Assembly: GCA_020724685.1 (NCBI GenBank)
Contig: DYGP01000026.1
Location: forward strand, 1-8,643
Origin: Candidatus Paceibacter sp.
GTDB lineage: Bacteria > Patescibacteriota > Minisyncoccia > UBA6257 > GWB1-50-10
Direction: 5' to 3'
Length of the DNA: 8,643 nucleotides
Numbering within the stretch: position 1 is the stretch's first letter; the number at the start of each line of letters is the position of its first letter. This document shows, one piece after another, positions 1 through 6,213 of this stretch. Made by a program: the position numbers and the translations under genes. Below the pieces are notes generated by a model. The model saw only the letters and a list, made by a program, of their open reading frames with translations. It was not told the DNA's origin and made no database searches.

Positions 1-59
1 ATCATATCCCTTTTAGGAAATAAAAATCAAAACAAACAATCATATTTTCACTATCTGGT

Positions 60-674
60 ATGAAAGTCTTATATAAAAATTTTCCGGAATCACCCGGCGT
101 ATATATCATGAAGGACGCCCGGGGGGAGATTCTTTACATAGGGAAAGCGGTGAATCTCAGGCGCCGCGTGTCGAGTTATTTCACCCGTCCGCTCGATGGC
201 CGCATGTCCCGCATGGTCTCGCGGATACGACGCATAGCGCACAAAAAAACCGGTTCCGCGCTTGAAGCGCTCGTTCTCGAGGCCGAGCTCATCAAGAAAC
301 ATCAGCCGCCGTTCAATATCCTCGAAAAGGACGACAAGAGTTTTCTGTACGTGATAATCACGAAAGACGCGTTTCCGCGCGTCCTTCTTTTGAGGGGAAA
401 AGAGGCGTCGGAGAAGAAGATCGAAGTAAGAAATGTATTCGGTCCGTTTGTCTCCGCACGCGCTCAAAGAAGCGCTCCATATCATCAGAAAAATATTTCC
501 ATGGAGCACGCACGAACCGGGAAAAACGGAAAAACGGCCGTGCTTCGATTGTCAGCTCGGGCTCTGTCCGGGAACGTGCATCGGCGCCGCGGACGCAAAG
601 GAATACGGGAAAAATATCCGGAATCTCGCGTTGTTCCTTTCGGGAAAAACGGATCGCGTTGCGAAAAACCTTGA
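60..674 (+). CDS. uvrC: UvrC-like excinuclease, N-terminal fragment (GIY-YIG domain), frameshifted
   Basis: This is the 5' part of an excinuclease ABC subunit C gene, the nuclease that makes the dual incisions around UvrAB-marked DNA lesions. Residues 1-85 form the GIY-YIG nuclease: GVYIMKD at 13-19, YIG at 26-28, an Arg-rich turn (NLRRRV), and the acidic residue in EALVLEAELIKK that fits the conserved catalytic Glu. The family motif GPFVSA lies at 441-458. After about base 461 this frame stops resembling UvrC and runs on as spurious protein to the stop at 674, while the family sequence continues in the frame read from 433. The ATG at 60 gives the normal UvrC N-terminus (FPESPGVY). No Shine-Dalgarno is visible upstream. 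The fragment may be a pseudogene piece or the result of a sequence error. Confidence 0.85.
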   Translation: MKVLYKNFPESPGVYIMKDARGEILYIGKAVNLRRRVSSYFTRPLDGRMSRMVSRIRRIAHKKTGSALEALVLEAELIKKHQPPFNILEKDDKSFLYVIITKDAFPRVLLLRGKEASEKKIEVRNVFGPFVSARAQRSAPYHQKNISMEHARTGKNGKTAVLRLSARALSGNVHRRRGRKGIREKYPESRVVPFGKNGSRCEKP

Positions 675-1302
675 GCGCGAAATGAAACGCGCGGTCAAGG
701 AACTGGAATTCGAGAAAGCGGGAAAAATAAAGCGACAACTCTTCGCGTTGCGGCACATCAACGATGTCGCCGTCATCTCTGAAGATAATTCAAAACTCAA
801 AATTCAAAACTCAAAATTAAAGCATAAGCGGGTGGAGGGTTACGACATTTCGAATATTTCGGGGAAAAATGCGACAGGAAGCATGGTGGTATTTGCGCGC
901 AAGGGATTCGGAGCGGACGGCGAATGGGTTCCGGACAGGGGCGAATACAGAAAATTCTCGATTCGGGACAAAGACATTCCGGATGATACGGGCATGCTGA
1001 GGGAAATGATCGAACGGAGATTCAATCATCCGGAATGGACCTTTCCCGACCTCGTCCTTGTCGATGGCGGCGCGGGACAGGTGAATGCGGTGAAAAGCGC
1101 GATGAAAAAAACGGGCGTACGGATACCCGTCGTAGGCATGATAAAGGGAAGGGATCGGAAAAGAACGGATATCGTCGGCGCGGTTCCGGGGTGGATCTCT
1201 CACGACGTGCTTGTGCGCGTGCGCGACGAAGCGCACCGATTCGCCCTCTCCTATCACAGAAGGGCGCGAGGTGTTACATTTATATCAGACGGTCGTATAT
1301 AA
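433..1302 (+). CDS. uvrC: UvrC-like excinuclease, C-terminal fragment (Cys cluster, UVR and RNase H-like domains)
   Basis: This is the continuation of the same UvrC in the next frame; true homology starts near base 460 (ALKEALHIIRKIFPW). In order it shows: a four-cysteine cluster (CFDCQLGLCPGTC), known in UvrC as an iron-sulfur ligand set; a UVR motif for UvrB binding (LEREMKRAVKELEFEKAGKIKRQL); then the RNase H-like incision domain with its three expected catalytic residues, Asp in YDISN, Asp in LVDGGAGQ and His in DEAHRFA. Two regions of typical ~600-aa UvrC are absent: the central ~140-residue region between UVR motif and RNase H domain, and the C-terminal helix-hairpin-helix pair. Joining both pieces gives about 414 aa. 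The ATG at 433 is only where this open frame can formally start and is unlikely to be the native start. Confidence 0.85.
   Translation: MYSVRLSPHALKEALHIIRKIFPWSTHEPGKTEKRPCFDCQLGLCPGTCIGAADAKEYGKNIRNLALFLSGKTDRVAKNLEREMKRAVKELEFEKAGKIKRQLFALRHINDVAVISEDNSKLKIQNSKLKHKRVEGYDISNISGKNATGSMVVFARKGFGADGEWVPDRGEYRKFSIRDKDIPDDTGMLREMIERRFNHPEWTFPDLVLVDGGAGQVNAVKSAMKKTGVRIPVVGMIKGRDRKRTDIVGAVPGWISHDVLVRVRDEAHRFALSYHRRARGVTFISDGRI
787..820 (+). repeat. AT-rich tandem repeat inside uvrC
   Basis: Two perfect copies of the 14-mer AATTCAAAACTCAA (787-800, 801-814) are followed by a partial third copy, AATTAA. In the reading frame the tract encodes NSKLKIQNSKLK, a low-complexity linker. It is far richer in A+T than the flanking gene, and it sits exactly where the central UvrC region is missing. 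Confidence 0.85.
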
Positions 1303-1313
1303 AATGGGAGATC

Positions 1314-1709
1314 ATGAAAAAAATCATAAAATTTTTCGATAAACTCGAGGATAAGGTGCGCGGAGCGCTCAGCCACTTCCCGATCCTTTACGCGTTTATC
1401 GGGGGCGTCGGAGTGGTGCTTTTCTGGAAGGGGGTGTGGGAGACCGCGGAAATGTTCCCGTCTCTCTACGGGATCGGCTCGATTGCTTTGAGCGTCATCA
1501 TTCTTCTCATGAGCGGGCTTTTTGTCTTCTATTTCATCGGCGACAACATTATCATCACCGGACTCCGTTCCCAGAAGAAAATCGTTGAAAAGACGGAGAA
1601 AGAGATTCACGCCGAAGAGAACGAAACGACGAAAATCAGGATGAAAATAATGAAAATAGAAAGAGATATCGGAGAGATAAAAAAAATTTTGAAAAAAGAT
1701 GAAAAATAA
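1314..1709 (+). CDS. small membrane protein with C-terminal coiled coil, unknown function
   Basis: 131 aa, not assigned to a named family. A short basic, amphipathic N-terminus (MKKIIKFFDKLEDKVR) precedes two hydrophobic segments at about residues 22-38 (FPILYAFIGGVGVVLFW) and 53-75 (a long Ile/Leu/Val run ending FYFIGD). Residues 86-129 are highly charged and heptad-like (KKIVEKTEKEIHAEENE...), as expected for a cytoplasmic coiled coil. The start at 1314 is preceded by GGGAG at 1306-1310, a short 3-base spacing, and lies 11 bases after the uvrC stop. Its 3' end overlaps the next gene by 11 bases, so the two are probably translated together. A membrane-anchored scaffold or partner of the following envelope protein is possible but inferred only from position. 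Confidence 0.8.
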   Translation: MKKIIKFFDKLEDKVRGALSHFPILYAFIGGVGVVLFWKGVWETAEMFPSLYGIGSIALSVIILLMSGLFVFYFIGDNIIITGLRSQKKIVEKTEKEIHAEENETTKIRMKIMKIERDIGEIKKILKKDEK

Positions 1710-2535
1710 AACCATACTATACGCCGCGATTGCGGGAGCGTTCGTTCTCGGCGCGATCTTCCTGTTCCTCGGTCAGAAAAACGCGCTCGAGGAGTATACG
1801 TCGGTTGTCGAGCAGGGGGGACTCAAGAGTTCCGATGTTTCCGTGACCATGCCGCGCCCGAATGACGAGATATCGAGCCCCGTTGAGGTTTCGGGCACGG
1901 TAAAGGGAACATGGTTTTTCGAGGGAAGTTTTCCGATACGCGTCTACGACGAAAGCGGGGCGGTCATCGGAACCGGACTTGCGGGAACAAAGGAGGATTG
2001 GATGACGGAGGACGCAATACCGTTTTTTTCCCAAATCTCGTTTGAGAACCCCGGAAGCGGAGCCGGATGGATCCGTCTGAGCAAAGACAATCCGAGCGGT
2101 CTTCCCGAACACGACGCTTCGGAAGATATTCTTGTCCGTTTTGTTCCCGATCCGGCACACGTAAAAGTTTTTTTCCAGAAATACAACATCGATTCGTCGA
2201 TGGATGCGTGTACCGAAGTGCATGAATCGATACGTATTATAGAAAAAACGGACGGGATCGCCCGCGCGGCAATCAACGAGCTTCTGGGAGGAGTGAACGG
2301 AGTCGAAGCCGACAGGGGATTTTTCTCGAATATTCCCGAGGGAGTCGTTTTGCGCGATATAAAGATCGAGGATGGAACGGCTTACGCCGATTTTAACGAC
2401 AAACTGAATGCCGGAGGATCATGCAGGGTTTCGGCGATTCGCGCCCAGATAGAGGAGACATTGAAGCAGTTTCCGACCGTATCCGGGGTCGTTATTTCCG
2501 TAAACGGGAATGTCGATGAAGCGCTCCAGCCGTAA
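1699..2535 (+). CDS. membrane-anchored Gmad2 and GerMN domain protein
   Basis: 278 aa. Residues 6-24 form a hydrophobic N-terminal anchor or uncleaved signal, placing the rest outside the membrane. Residues ~47-148 match the Gmad2 immunoglobulin-like domain (from VTMPRPNDEISSPVEVSG, through GTWFFEGSFPIRVYDE and DWMTEDAIPF, to LSKDNPSGLPEHD). Residues ~154-272 match a GerMN domain (KVFFQKYN at its start, AINELLGG and a YADFNDKLNAGG-like strand). Both domains were first named from spore-germination and sporulation proteins but occur widely in non-sporulating bacteria, where their role is generally an extracytoplasmic, cell-wall-associated one. The gene starts inside the end of the coiled-coil membrane protein gene and its end overlaps the nfo start. 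No obvious Shine-Dalgarno is seen, consistent with coupling to the upstream gene. Confidence 0.9.
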   Translation: MKNKTILYAAIAGAFVLGAIFLFLGQKNALEEYTSVVEQGGLKSSDVSVTMPRPNDEISSPVEVSGTVKGTWFFEGSFPIRVYDESGAVIGTGLAGTKEDWMTEDAIPFFSQISFENPGSGAGWIRLSKDNPSGLPEHDASEDILVRFVPDPAHVKVFFQKYNIDSSMDACTEVHESIRIIEKTDGIARAAINELLGGVNGVEADRGFFSNIPEGVVLRDIKIEDGTAYADFNDKLNAGGSCRVSAIRAQIEETLKQFPTVSGVVISVNGNVDEALQP

Positions 2536-3400
2536 TACGAATCTCCGCATTCCCGACATCGGCGGCCACGTTTCGGCCGCGGGGGGACTTTTTCGGGCGA
2601 TCGGGAACGGAGAAACGATCGGTGCGACAACCATACAGATATTCGGTGCATCCCCCCAGACGTGGGGAGTGAAGCCCGTTTCCGATGCTGAAGCGGGGAA
2701 TTTCAGGGAGGCGATGAAAGAAAGCGGTATTTCTTCCGCGTATCTTCACGCGGCATATCTCGTGAATCTCGCGAGCGCGTCGGAAGAGATTTACCGGAAA
2801 TCGATACGGAATCTCTCGGAACATTTCCGGATCGCCGAAAGTATCGGCGCAAAAGGCCTCATTTTCCATCTCGGTTCGAACAAGGGGATATCGAAAGAAG
2901 AGGGGATAAGAAAGGAATCGAAAGCGATAAGGAGAATACTGAAAGACGTCCCCGGAAACTCATTTCTTGTCATGGAAAATTCCGCGGGAGGAGGAGACAA
3001 GATCGGATCCGACATTGAGGACGTCCGGCGTCTTTTCGAGTTTGCGGACTCCGAACGGGTGAAGGTTTGTTTCGATACCGCCCACGCGTTCGAAGCCGGA
3101 ATGATTGATGACTACTCGCCAAAGAGCGTTTCATCCCTTTTTGACGAATGGGACGAAGCGATCGGAATCGAAAACCTCATCGTGTTGCACATAAACGATT
3201 CGAAAACGGCATTCGGTTCCCGCCACGACAGGCACGAGAATGTCGGCGAGGGACATATCGGGATATCGGGTTTCCGCGCGCTTGCGGGGGATGTGCGCCT
3301 TCGGGACAAGGAATGGATACTCGAAGTTCCCGGATTTGACGGGCGCGGACCGGACAAGAAGAACATCGACATCGTAAAATCGCTTTTTAAGAGTTCATGA
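2510..3400 (+). CDS. nfo: endonuclease IV (AP endonuclease, TIM barrel, zinc-dependent)
   Basis: 296 aa. The enzyme cleaves the phosphodiester bond 5' of abasic sites in base-excision repair and removes blocked 3' ends. The family opening IGGHVSAAGG is at residues 17-26. All nine metal ligands known from E. coli Nfo have counterparts: H80, H120, E156, D189, H192, H227, D240, H242 and E272, at a near-constant offset of 10-11 from E. coli numbering. Landmarks are YLHAAYLVNLAS, FHLGSN, MENSAGGG, CFDTAHAFEAG, LHINDSK and RHDRHENVGEGHIG. The gene overlaps the 3' end of the Gmad2-GerMN gene by 26 bases. A second ATG at 2516 is better placed behind GGGA (2506-2509) and may be the true start; the first ~15 residues precede the usual family start in either case. 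Confidence 0.96.
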   Translation: MSMKRSSRNTNLRIPDIGGHVSAAGGLFRAIGNGETIGATTIQIFGASPQTWGVKPVSDAEAGNFREAMKESGISSAYLHAAYLVNLASASEEIYRKSIRNLSEHFRIAESIGAKGLIFHLGSNKGISKEEGIRKESKAIRRILKDVPGNSFLVMENSAGGGDKIGSDIEDVRRLFEFADSERVKVCFDTAHAFEAGMIDDYSPKSVSSLFDEWDEAIGIENLIVLHINDSKTAFGSRHDRHENVGEGHIGISGFRALAGDVRLRDKEWILEVPGFDGRGPDKKNIDIVKSLFKSS

Positions 3401-3431
3401 AGTCTTTAAGGGTAAAAGCCCATAAGAGGTA

Positions 3432-3650
3432 ATGAAAATTCAGGTGGTAGTAAAACCGAATAGCAGAAAGGAACTCGTGGAAAAACTCGATGAGTCTCAT
3501 TTTGTGGTGCGTGCAAACGCCCCCGCAAAAGAGGGGAAGGCGAATAGGAGAGTGATAGAACTTCTCTCTGGATATTTTAATATTTCAAAAAGCAGGATAG
3601 GGCTTGTAAGCGGGAGCACGTCAAAAGAAAAAATATTCGATATCACGTGA
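3432..3650 (+). CDS. DUF167 (YggU/UPF0235) family protein
   Basis: 72 aa, full length for this small alpha/beta family of unknown biochemical function. The family signature is clear: VVVKPNSRK near the N-terminus, then VRANAPAKEGKANRRVIELLSGYF, and a final strand with GLVSGSTSKEKIFDI. AGAGG (3425-3429) lies two bases before the ATG, a very close Shine-Dalgarno. The 31-base gap after nfo holds only a weak hairpin (GGGT/GCCC). The gene ends in TGA overlapping the GTG start of the next gene (GTGA), so the two are likely translationally coupled. Confidence 0.92.
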   Translation: MKIQVVVKPNSRKELVEKLDESHFVVRANAPAKEGKANRRVIELLSGYFNISKSRIGLVSGSTSKEKIFDIT

Positions 3651-3973
3651 AAATATTCAATATAACGAAAAAAACGCCCATATCGGACGATGCGATCGAA
3701 TTGAAAACGGTGCGCGAGAAAACGGACGGAATGCTTGCGTTCCAAAAACCGCGAACCCTCTGTTTCAGGACCCGATGGGGAGTGCATACGTTCGGGATGA
3801 AATATCCGATCGATGTCGCGGTATGCGACGAAGGCGGCGTTGTCCGCGCGGTCCGGAACGGAATGGCTCCGAACAGGATATTTTTTTGGAATCCGAAATA
3901 CGCCCGCGTTTTCGAGTTCCCTTCGGAGAGCGGGGTGGAACGCGGAGACATTCTCAGGATGACAGACGATTAA
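3647..3973 (+). CDS. DUF192 family protein
   Basis: 108 aa starting with GTG, in a GTGA overlap with the DUF167 stop codon. It matches the DUF192 fold: FRTRWGVHTFGMKYPIDVAVCDEGGVVRAVRNGMAPNRIF, with the characteristic HTFGM-PIDV core, and an EFPSESGVERGDIL tail resembling the family's terminal strand. Many DUF192 proteins carry a signal peptide and act outside the membrane; here none is visible, so a cytoplasmic location is likely. The function of the family is not established. The stop TAA (3971-3973) overlaps the stop of fmt on the opposite strand, and no terminator hairpin separates the two convergent units. Confidence 0.9.
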   Translation: MKIFNITKKTPISDDAIELKTVREKTDGMLAFQKPRTLCFRTRWGVHTFGMKYPIDVAVCDEGGVVRAVRNGMAPNRIFFWNPKYARVFEFPSESGVERGDILRMTDD

Positions 3974-4815
3974 AAATCGATTTCCCGCGGAACTTTCCCT
4001 TCCATTTGGATCTTTGTGAGCATGAGACCGCTCCCGAGCAGTCTTGTGCCGAGTATTTTCATCCTCTTTCCGTCTTTCGTCGTCCATACTCCGGGCTCCG
4101 GATTCAGCGCGCGGACCATCCGATCGATGCGGCGCGCTTTTTCCATGTCTCCCTGAAGGGCGGACGAAAGATCCTCAATCGGAAGAAACGCGTCATCAGC
4201 CGCCGTTTTTTTCGTAAAAGTCGCTTTCTCGTGTTCTTGTTCTTTCGGAACAATCTTTCCTTCGAGATAGCCGGGAAGAATTTCCGCGAGAAGATCCGCT
4301 CCCGCCAACGCAAGTTTTTTTTCGAGAACGAGATAGGTGTCGTCGTGCGCGATCGGCATCCGTAACATGCCGATGACAGGACCGTGATCGACTTTTTCGT
4401 CCATCAGAAAAACACTCACCCCCGTTTCCTTTTCGCCCGAAAGAATTGCCGATTGGATAGGCGTCGCGCCCCGATATTCGGGAAGAAGCGAAGGATGAAT
4501 CCCTATGATGCCCTTCGGAAAAAGCTCGATAGTCTCCTTTGGAATTATTTTTCCGTATGAGGCGAGGACGCCGAACTCGGCTTTGTCGATTTCCGTTTTC
4601 AGGCTTTCCGCGGCGATTTTTTCAGGCTGGAAAACGGGAATATCGTGTTTTTCTGCGAGGATCTTCGCCGGAGGGGGAGTGATTTCTTTTTTTCTTCCCG
4701 TCGGACGGTCGGGATTGCACACCACAAGAGACGGAACGATTCCGTTTTCGATAAGCCGTTCGAGCGCGGACTCGGCAAACCGGGGAGTTCCGAAAAAGAT
4801 AAAACGTTGCCGCAT
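3970..4815 (-). CDS. fmt: methionyl-tRNA formyltransferase
   Basis: 281 aa. It transfers a formyl group from 10-formyl-tetrahydrofolate to Met-tRNA(fMet). It begins MRQRFIFFGTPRFAESALERL, the standard family start, one base after the def stop (TGA-T-ATG). The N-terminal Rossmann domain has ASYGKIIP, then GIHPSLLPEYRGATPIQ, the SLLP folate-binding signature, and KVDHGPVIG carrying the expected catalytic Asp. The catalytic Asn that normally lies two residues before His (N-x-H) is Gly here (G-I-H), confirmed from the codons GGG-ATT-CAT. The C-terminal OB-like domain is abbreviated; the protein is about 30 residues shorter than the 315-aa E. coli enzyme. RALNPEPGVW marks the start of that domain. 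Open frame exists upstream to 4914, but it lies within def and is not homologous. Confidence 0.95.
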   Translation of the reverse strand: MRQRFIFFGTPRFAESALERLIENGIVPSLVVCNPDRPTGRKKEITPPPAKILAEKHDIPVFQPEKIAAESLKTEIDKAEFGVLASYGKIIPKETIELFPKGIIGIHPSLLPEYRGATPIQSAILSGEKETGVSVFLMDEKVDHGPVIGMLRMPIAHDDTYLVLEKKLALAGADLLAEILPGYLEGKIVPKEQEHEKATFTKKTAADDAFLPIEDLSSALQGDMEKARRIDRMVRALNPEPGVWTTKDGKRMKILGTRLLGSGLMLTKIQMEGKVPREIDF

Positions 4816-4816
4816 A

Positions 4817-5332
4817 TCAATATCGCTCCGGGGCGACACGGTGGAGTTCTTTCGCTTTGTCGACGAAAAGCTTTCCGTCGAGGTGATCGACTTCGTGCTG
4901 AAACACCCTTGCAAGCAGACCCCACGCTTTTATCTTGATTTTCTTTCCGCGGATATCATATCCCGTGAGTGTTACTTCATAATGCCGTGGAGTGGGGCCA
5001 AAAGCGTTCGGAACGCTTAAACAGCCTTCTTCCACTGTTTCCATGGCTTTCGATTTTTTCACGATCTCCGGATTGAAGATGGCGTAGAATTTTTGGCGTC
5101 CCTGTCCGTCGGGGACTTCGGCGATGAAGAAGCGCTCTCCGATGCCCGCCTGATTTGCCGAAAGGCCGATTCCGTTCGCCTGCTTCATTGTTTCCCGCAT
5201 CATCCGGACGAGTTCCCGCATTTCTTTCGCGCGAGACTTGTCTTTAAGTTTTTCGATGTCAAAAGGAACCGTTTTCGCGCGGAGAAATCTTTCGCCGTCT
5301 TTTTTCTCTATGGTTACGATATTATTCGCCAT
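4817..5332 (-). CDS. def: peptide deformylase
   Basis: 171 aa, normal for the family. It removes the N-formyl group from nascent proteins and so works with fmt immediately downstream. All three metalloenzyme motifs are present: GIGLSANQAG (motif 1, GxGLAAxQ type), EEGCLSVP (motif 2, with the metal-ligand Cys) and QHEVDHLDG (motif 3, HExxH with both metal-ligand His and the catalytic Glu). The start overlaps the 3' end of the upstream small gene by 11 bases and the stop is one base before the fmt ATG, indicating one transcript for all three genes. Confidence 0.96.
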   Translation of the reverse strand: MANNIVTIEKKDGERFLRAKTVPFDIEKLKDKSRAKEMRELVRMMRETMKQANGIGLSANQAGIGERFFIAEVPDGQGRQKFYAIFNPEIVKKSKAMETVEEGCLSVPNAFGPTPRHYEVTLTGYDIRGKKIKIKAWGLLARVFQHEVDHLDGKLFVDKAKELHRVAPERY

Positions 5333-5591
5333 CTTTTTTGTGGAACATGCGCATGAAGTATGCGCCTCTGTTTTTTATGTTTTTCCGTTCCGCAATGTCT
5401 TTTGCGAGCGCGACCACTTTTTGTTCGCCGTATTTTTTCACCAGTTTGATATAGAGCGCTTTATGTTCGCGATCGTCGAGAAGATCCGCGATTTCAAGTC
5501 CGATGAGCTGGTGTTTGTGCCCGACGCGCTTGTTCTCCCTCCGTTCTTTTATGGAATCGAGATACTCGCTTGATTGTATCCCACGGGCCAT
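5322..5591 (-). CDS. small helical protein upstream of def-fmt, unknown function
   Basis: 89 aa, family not recognised. It is highly charged and apparently all-helical, with no signal or membrane segment. A conserved-looking core reads GLEIADLLDDREHKALYIKLVKKYGEQKV, followed by a basic stretch (DIAERKNIKNRGAYFMRMF). This pattern (helix, acidic turn, LYIKL helix, C-terminal GAYFMRMF) would suit a small nucleic-acid- or ribosome-binding protein, but that is inference only. It is the first gene of the def-fmt unit and overlaps def by 11 bases. A TACAAT box ends 6 bases before its ATG with no Shine-Dalgarno between, so its mRNA may be leaderless. Confidence 0.78.
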   Translation of the reverse strand: MARGIQSSEYLDSIKERRENKRVGHKHQLIGLEIADLLDDREHKALYIKLVKKYGEQKVVALAKDIAERKNIKNRGAYFMRMFHKKDGE

Positions 5592-5597
5592 GGTTCC

Positions 5598-5626
5598 ATT
5601 GTATGATATGATGGGTCGTATGGAAA
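5598..5626 (-). promoter_or_regulatory. promoter candidate for the small gene-def-fmt operon
   Basis: Read on the minus strand: TTTCCA (5626-5621) as -35, a 17-base spacer, and TACAAT (5603-5598) as -10. The ATG at 5591 follows 6 bases later, implying a transcript that starts at or next to the start codon. It lies in the only non-coding gap between the divergent def-fmt and thpR units. Confidence 0.5.
5602..5607 (+). promoter_or_regulatory. -10 box candidate for thpR
   Basis: TATGAT (5602-5607) overlaps, on the opposite strand, the -10 box of the divergent operon. The thpR ATG at 5620 begins 12 bases after it. No convincing -35 hexamer is seen, and there is no good Shine-Dalgarno, so a very short or absent leader is likely. 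Confidence 0.4.
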
Positions 5627-6213
5627 GAAGGTTTTTTGTGGCAATTCCGTTGCCGGAAAACGTGAAATCGGAACTCCGTTATGCGCTTGATCGCGTCGAG
5701 GAGAGCATTCTTTCCTGCGGAAGAGTCATTCCCGAGGAAAATTGGCATATCACGCTCAAATTTCTGGGCAACCGGAGCGAGGAGGACGTTCCGAGAATCA
5801 TCGACGCGATGGAAAGCGTTCTCCGCAAAACGCGGGAAAAACCCGAAAATCTTTTCATAGAAAACCTGACCTTCGACGATCACCGTCCTCCGCGAATCGT
5901 ATGGGCGGAGGGGAGAAAAGAATCTTCCGATGCACTTGGAGTGCTGAGAAACCTGTTCGATGGGGAATGCGCCGCGCGCGGAATTGAGCGGAGGGACGAT
6001 CGTGCGGGATTTACGATGCACGTATCTCTCGTAAGGCTTTTCAGAAATCCTCCGCGGGATGCGTATGTCCAGGAGCCCGTCTACGCGGAATTTCCCGTGG
6101 AATCGCTCGATCTTATGGAATCAAACCTGAAGAAAAGCGGAGCGGAATACGTTCTCGTAAAAAGGATTTTTTTCCGCGAAGCGAAAGGGGCTAAAGGCCA
6201 AAGTCGCTTATAA
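5620..6213 (+). CDS. thpR: RNA 2',3'-cyclic phosphodiesterase (2'-5' RNA ligase family)
   Basis: 197 aa, the usual length for bacterial ThpR/LigT enzymes, which open RNA 2',3'-cyclic phosphates and can reversibly join 2'-5' linkages. The 2H phosphoesterase signature is present twice: HITL at residues 43-46 (in NWHITLKFLG) and HVSL at 134-137 (in FTMHVSLVRL), the second with Ser in place of the common Thr. The start MERRFFVAIPLPENV is the family-typical N-terminus. In-frame ATGs at 5608 and 5611, and an open frame back to 5503 inside the opposite-strand gene, are possible but give non-homologous extensions. The 3' end overlaps the convergent gene by 23 bases. Confidence 0.93.
   Translation: MERRFFVAIPLPENVKSELRYALDRVEESILSCGRVIPEENWHITLKFLGNRSEEDVPRIIDAMESVLRKTREKPENLFIENLTFDDHRPPRIVWAEGRKESSDALGVLRNLFDGECAARGIERRDDRAGFTMHVSLVRLFRNPPRDAYVQEPVYAEFPVESLDLMESNLKKSGAEYVLVKRIFFREAKGAKGQSRL

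Noticed and set aside
787..820. CRISPR-like or mobile repeat array
   Set aside because: Only two full 14-base units without spacers, and the tract is in frame inside a gene; a simple tandem repeat fits better.
4505..5020. Long + strand open frame over fmt and def
   Set aside because: It runs antisense to two clear enzymes and its translation has no family features; it is a shadow of the minus-strand genes.
5322..5591. Ribosomal protein S15 or another small ribosomal protein
   Set aside because: Size and charge suit a ribosomal protein, but none of the S15 signature residues is present; left as hypothetical.
5503..5619. N-terminal extension of thpR
   Set aside because: The extension lies within the antisense 89-aa gene, crosses the divergent promoter and is not homologous; MERRFFVAIPLP at 5620 is the family-typical start.
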